In this document: positions 61,196-64,000 of the stretch, piece by piece
How the letters are laid out: each line of letters opens with the position of its first letter
How positions within the stretch are numbered: the first letter of the stretch is position 1
NCBI GenBank assembly: GCA_009777845.1
Contig: WRLD01000003.1
Location: forward strand, 1 to 64,000
From: Defluviitaleaceae bacterium
GTDB taxonomy: Bacteria > Bacillota > Clostridia > Lachnospirales > WQUN01
Direction: 5' to 3'
DNA: 64,000 nucleotides
Translations under genes and position numbers: made by a program
Notes under the pieces: model-generated
What the model was told of the DNA's origin: nothing
What the model saw: only the letters and a program-made list of their open reading frames with translations
Database searches by the model: none

Positions 61196-62053
61196 ATGCT
61201 AAATTTCTACACAACTTATAAATCTAGGAGCGTGTTACTAATTCAAAAATTCTCTGTCCTATTATGCACATATGCAAAGGAAAATCCGCTTTACCTTAAA
61301 CAGGCTCTGGACAGCCTGCTTAACCAAACGCTTTTGCCACACGAAATAGTCATAGTAAAGGACGGCGCGCTAACCGCGGAATTGGAAAGCGTGCTGGCGG
61401 ATTTTGATTTCCCTCGCACTACTGTGCTTGCGTTGCCCAAGCACGGCACGCTGGGTCTAGCCAGAGCGGCGGGCGTGAATGCCGCGGCCTGCGAATGGGT
61501 CGCGTTGATGGACAGCGACGATATTTGTGAGCCTGACCGCTTCGAGAGGCAAATGGCAATAATAGCCAGCGACAGCCCCGACATTGTCGGCGGACAAATA
61601 GCGGAATTTGACCAGTCGCCCGAGGAAAGCCTGCATATGCGAGCTGTGCCTGTAAAGCACGCCGACATTGTCGCGCGCGCGAAAAGGCATAATCCATTTA
61701 ACGCCATGAGCGTAATGTTTAGGCGCGATTTAGCCCTTTCGGCAGGCAATTTCCGATATTTTCCCGATTTTGAGGACTACGACCTATGGACAAGAATGAT
61801 TAAAAACGGCGCGAAATGTGCCAATTCCGCCGATATTCTCGTACGCGCGCGTATCGGCGGCGGTATGTACGCGCGGCGTAGGGGCATACGATATGTACGT
61901 TCGGAATGGCGTATGCAGAAGCAGCTGTTAAAAATTGGCATTGTCGGCAGGCTTGGCTTTGTGCGAAACGTGCTTTTGCGGATTCCTATACGCTTATTGC
62001 CTGCAAAAGCCTTGGAGATAATTTACAAGAAATTTACGAGAAAGCCGTGGTAA
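61196..62053 (+). CDS. Family 2 glycosyltransferase
   Basis: 285 residues. GT-A fold: FSVLLCTYAKENPLYLKQAL, EIVIVKDGAL, ALPKHGTLGLARAAGVNAA, ALMDSDDICEPDRFERQM (DxD-type metal site), and FEDYDLWTRMIKNGAKCANS. The pattern is that of AmsE-like enzymes of exopolysaccharide or glycan synthesis. No signal or clear membrane helix; it acts at the inner face. The start is uncertain: ATG 61196 lacks a ribosome site, and GTG 61232 is too close to AGGAG. First gene of a glycan cluster running past the window's end. Confidence 0.85.
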   Translation: MLNFYTTYKSRSVLLIQKFSVLLCTYAKENPLYLKQALDSLLNQTLLPHEIVIVKDGALTAELESVLADFDFPRTTVLALPKHGTLGLARAAGVNAAACEWVALMDSDDICEPDRFERQMAIIASDSPDIVGGQIAEFDQSPEESLHMRAVPVKHADIVARAKRHNPFNAMSVMFRRDLALSAGNFRYFPDFEDYDLWTRMIKNGAKCANSADILVRARIGGGMYARRRGIRYVRSEWRMQKQLLKIGIVGRLGFVRNVLLRIPIRLLPAKALEIIYKKFTRKPW

Positions 62054-63024
62054 TGTCTGTGGGTAAATTGCTGAGTGTCATTGTTCCGTTGTTTAATGTG
62101 CAGGACTACGTACAAAAAGCGGCGGAAAGCCTGTCCTCGCAGGCTTTTGATGGGCTGGAAATTGTCGCAGTAGACGACGGAAGCACAGACGATTCGCTCG
62201 CCGTTTTCCTCGAAAACCTATCGGGAATAAACGCCGCAATTATACGCCAAGAAAACGCAGGGCTAAGCGCGGCGCGCAACGCAGGAATAAACGCCGCCAC
62301 AGGGCAATACATTCTGTTTCTCGATTCTGACGACTATTTGCTGCCAAATGCAATTAAAAACATCTGCGGCTTGCTTACCTCGCAACAACCCGATATAATT
62401 TACGGACGGTTTTTGCGGTGGAATCCGCAAAAAGGCTTTTGGGGCTGCAAGCCCTACGAATGGCAACCGCCAAGCGACCGCAAGCGGCGTACGGAATATA
62501 TCCTAGACGGCTTGCCCGAGCATTCATGGAACGCGTTCCGTTATATATGCCGCCGCGATTTTATTCTCGAAAACAACCTATTTTTCGAGCATGGCTTGCT
62601 TTGTGAGGACGTGCCGTGGACGTTGGAATTGCTAGAGAAAGCCGAAGCAATAGCATTTCTGCCCGAGCCGTTTTACGCCTATTTTATACGGCGGCCAAAT
62701 TCTATTATGAACACAAAAAACCCAAAACGGCTATTGGATTTAAACGACATAGTATACAAGCTGTTACAAAAATACAGCGACCGACCGCCTATATGCCGAC
62801 AGCTAATCAATCTATCGTTTTTGCAAATTAACGAGTATTGCGAATTTGACAAAAAATACCAAAAGCTAATATACCAATCATACAAAAAGCTACTGCCCCT
62901 GTACCGACTTTCCGCCAAGAAAATACACAAAATATCGAGCATTTGCAACAACGCATTACTTTTTTATCTGCAATCGTTGGCATTGTATATAGTGAAGCTA
63001 GTGGTGAGGAAAATAAGAGAGTAG
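62053..63024 (+). CDS. Family 2 glycosyltransferase
   Basis: 323 residues from ATG 62053. KLLSVIVPLFNVQDYVQKAA, EIVAVDDGSTDDSL, NAGLSAARNAGINAATG and FLDSDDYLLPNAIKN are the canonical GT2 motifs; GLLCEDVPWTLELLEKAEAI follows. The ATG overlaps the stop of the previous gene (TAATG). The long in-frame extension upstream lies in the previous gene and is rejected. Probably adds a sugar to a wall or capsule polymer that is then decorated by the LicD-like enzyme. Confidence 0.92.
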   Translation: MSVGKLLSVIVPLFNVQDYVQKAAESLSSQAFDGLEIVAVDDGSTDDSLAVFLENLSGINAAIIRQENAGLSAARNAGINAATGQYILFLDSDDYLLPNAIKNICGLLTSQQPDIIYGRFLRWNPQKGFWGCKPYEWQPPSDRKRRTEYILDGLPEHSWNAFRYICRRDFILENNLFFEHGLLCEDVPWTLELLEKAEAIAFLPEPFYAYFIRRPNSIMNTKNPKRLLDLNDIVYKLLQKYSDRPPICRQLINLSFLQINEYCEFDKKYQKLIYQSYKKLLPLYRLSAKKIHKISSICNNALLFYLQSLALYIVKLVVRKIRE

Positions 63025-63032
63025 GTTTAGCC

Positions 63033-63818
63033 GTGGACGAAACAAAAAACGCGCAAGAGCGTTCCTATACCGCGCTACAAATAGTGGACAAGCTATGCAG
63101 AGAAAACGATATACGCTATTTCCTCCTAGCGGGCACAGTGCTTGGCGCAGTACGTCACGGCGGCTTTATTCCGTGGGACGACGATATTGACATAGGTATG
63201 CTTCCTGCCGACTACGACAAATTTACCACTATATGCCAAAAAGCCCTGCCCGAAAATTATTTTTGGAGTACCCCCGACACCAACTTGCTACACAGCCGTT
63301 TTTTTGGTAAAATCGTTTCCGACGGCAAGCATTGCCTGGACGTTTTTCCTGTGTTTAAAACGGCGGATAGTATGTTTTTGCGGAAGGTGCAGTGGTATCA
63401 AATAAAAATGCTGTATGTGGGGCTGTCCTATCGGCTAGGCGAGCTATCCGAGCATAAACGCACGTCACTAAAGCAGGTGTGTATTGCCATATGTGCATGG
63501 CTCGCAGGACGGCTAAGCCGCAACACCATTATCAAGCTAATGCACTGCGTTTCGCGGCGGTACGAGAACGCCGAAACAAGCACGTATATAAACCTATTCA
63601 GCCGCTACAAAATGCACACAGAGAGCATAAAAGCCGAGTGGTTGCAGGAGCTAGTCCCCATTAAATTTGAAAACGCAGATTTCCCTGCGTTCAAAAATAC
63701 GCATGACTATTTGGAGCATATGTACGGCAATTATATGAAGCTGCCGCCGAAATCAAAGCGCGTGGGCGACCATGCTAATGTTGATATTCGGGTGGAGAGG
63801 GTTGATGTTGGGGAATAG
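63033..63818 (+). CDS. LicD-family nucleotidyl/phosphocholine transferase-like protein
   Basis: 261 residues from GTG 63033. LLAGTVLGAVRHGGFIPWDD then DDIDIGMLPADYDKF is the LicD signature (metal-binding Asp cluster). Family members transfer phosphocholine or other phospho-groups to teichoic acids and glycans. The C-terminal part (THDYLEHMYGNYMKLPP) is also typical. A longer frame from 62943 overlaps the preceding gene and is less likely. Third gene of the glycan cluster. Confidence 0.85.
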   Translation: MDETKNAQERSYTALQIVDKLCRENDIRYFLLAGTVLGAVRHGGFIPWDDDIDIGMLPADYDKFTTICQKALPENYFWSTPDTNLLHSRFFGKIVSDGKHCLDVFPVFKTADSMFLRKVQWYQIKMLYVGLSYRLGELSEHKRTSLKQVCIAICAWLAGRLSRNTIIKLMHCVSRRYENAETSTYINLFSRYKMHTESIKAEWLQELVPIKFENADFPAFKNTHDYLEHMYGNYMKLPPKSKRVGDHANVDIRVERVDVGE

Positions 63819-63838
63819 GCGGATTTAAGGGATTTAAA

Positions 63839-63990
63839 GGCAATGGAACGCGGATTTACACGGATTTTGCGGATTCGTTCTTGCGTTCATTAAAAGCTAA
63901 CGTAATTCGTACTGCTTGTATTACACGGATTAGAAAGCACGTCCGAACGAATCCGCCAAATCCGTGAAAATCCGTCAAATCCGTGTCCTA
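63839..63990. repeat. Family A array at the window end
   Basis: caatggaacgcggatttaca at the left, aaatccgtcaaatccgtgtc at the right. It follows the LicD gene; no gene is seen from 63819 to 64000. Confidence 0.8.
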
Positions 63991-64000
63991 TACAGTCCAA

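Overview
The window reads as a chromosomal segment of a motile, plant-polymer-degrading member of the Clostridia (Firmicutes). The evidence is RecU, AddA, a LytTR/DUF3021 regulatory unit, a SigD-type flagellin promoter, strong GGAGG ribosome binding sites, and a GH9 cellulase-type enzyme with a dockerin-like tail. There are no rRNA or tRNA genes and no clear insertion sequence. Core genes (rpe, mutS, pgm, aat, addA, murA, dacF-like, ftsZ, dnaE) are interleaved with accessory modules and an unusually dense load of small palindromic repeats.

Layout. 1-10.8 kb: rpe, a DUF1858 protein, a repeat-rich secreted protein, mutS, small membrane proteins, a DUF624-aldose epimerase fusion and a queG-like gene. 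10.8-20 kb (minus strand): lipoprotein, GH9 enzyme, an EcoRV-like restriction-modification pair placed behind pgm, and a K+/H+ antiporter. 20-26.3 kb: a TetR regulator, a 41-bp palindromic two-way promoter, an ABC ATPase/permease/adaptor efflux operon, then recU. 26.4-31.6 kb: aat, a cell-surface protein, a FimB-sized tyrosine recombinase, relBE, an inverted-repeat-bounded segment holding a one-way terminator, and a pilin-like gene. 31.6-36.1 kb: LytTR, DUF3021 and an ABC-2 exporter, then a dual-OB/DUF488/DUF488 operon. 36.2-42.8 kb: addA, a YycJ-like hydrolase, murA and mazEF. 43-49 kb: giant flagellin, repeats, hicAB and a D,D-carboxypeptidase with a folded leader. 49.4-56.2 kb: ftsZ and a four-gene operon of a large vWA/TSP3/dockerin-like surface protein with three paralogous membrane proteins. 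56.4-64 kb: dnaE, antitoxin/toxin genes, two glycosyltransferases and a LicD protein.

At least six families of short repeats (called A-F here) fill the intergenic space. They also enter genes: families D and E lie in frame inside the ABC permease, addA and a secreted protein; family F links the two halves of the DUF624-epimerase fusion; family D supplies the last codons or stop codon of several genes. Two copies are nested one inside another, so the elements have moved.

The best candidates for something new are (1) a putative phase-variation switch at 29435-29604, (2) the protein-coding palindromic repeats, (3) the surface-protein operon at 50795-56224, (4) the EcoRV-like system combined with complete absence of GATATC from the window in my reading, and (5) a structured RNA leader before the carboxypeptidase gene. 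All family assignments come from reading motifs; no database search was run.
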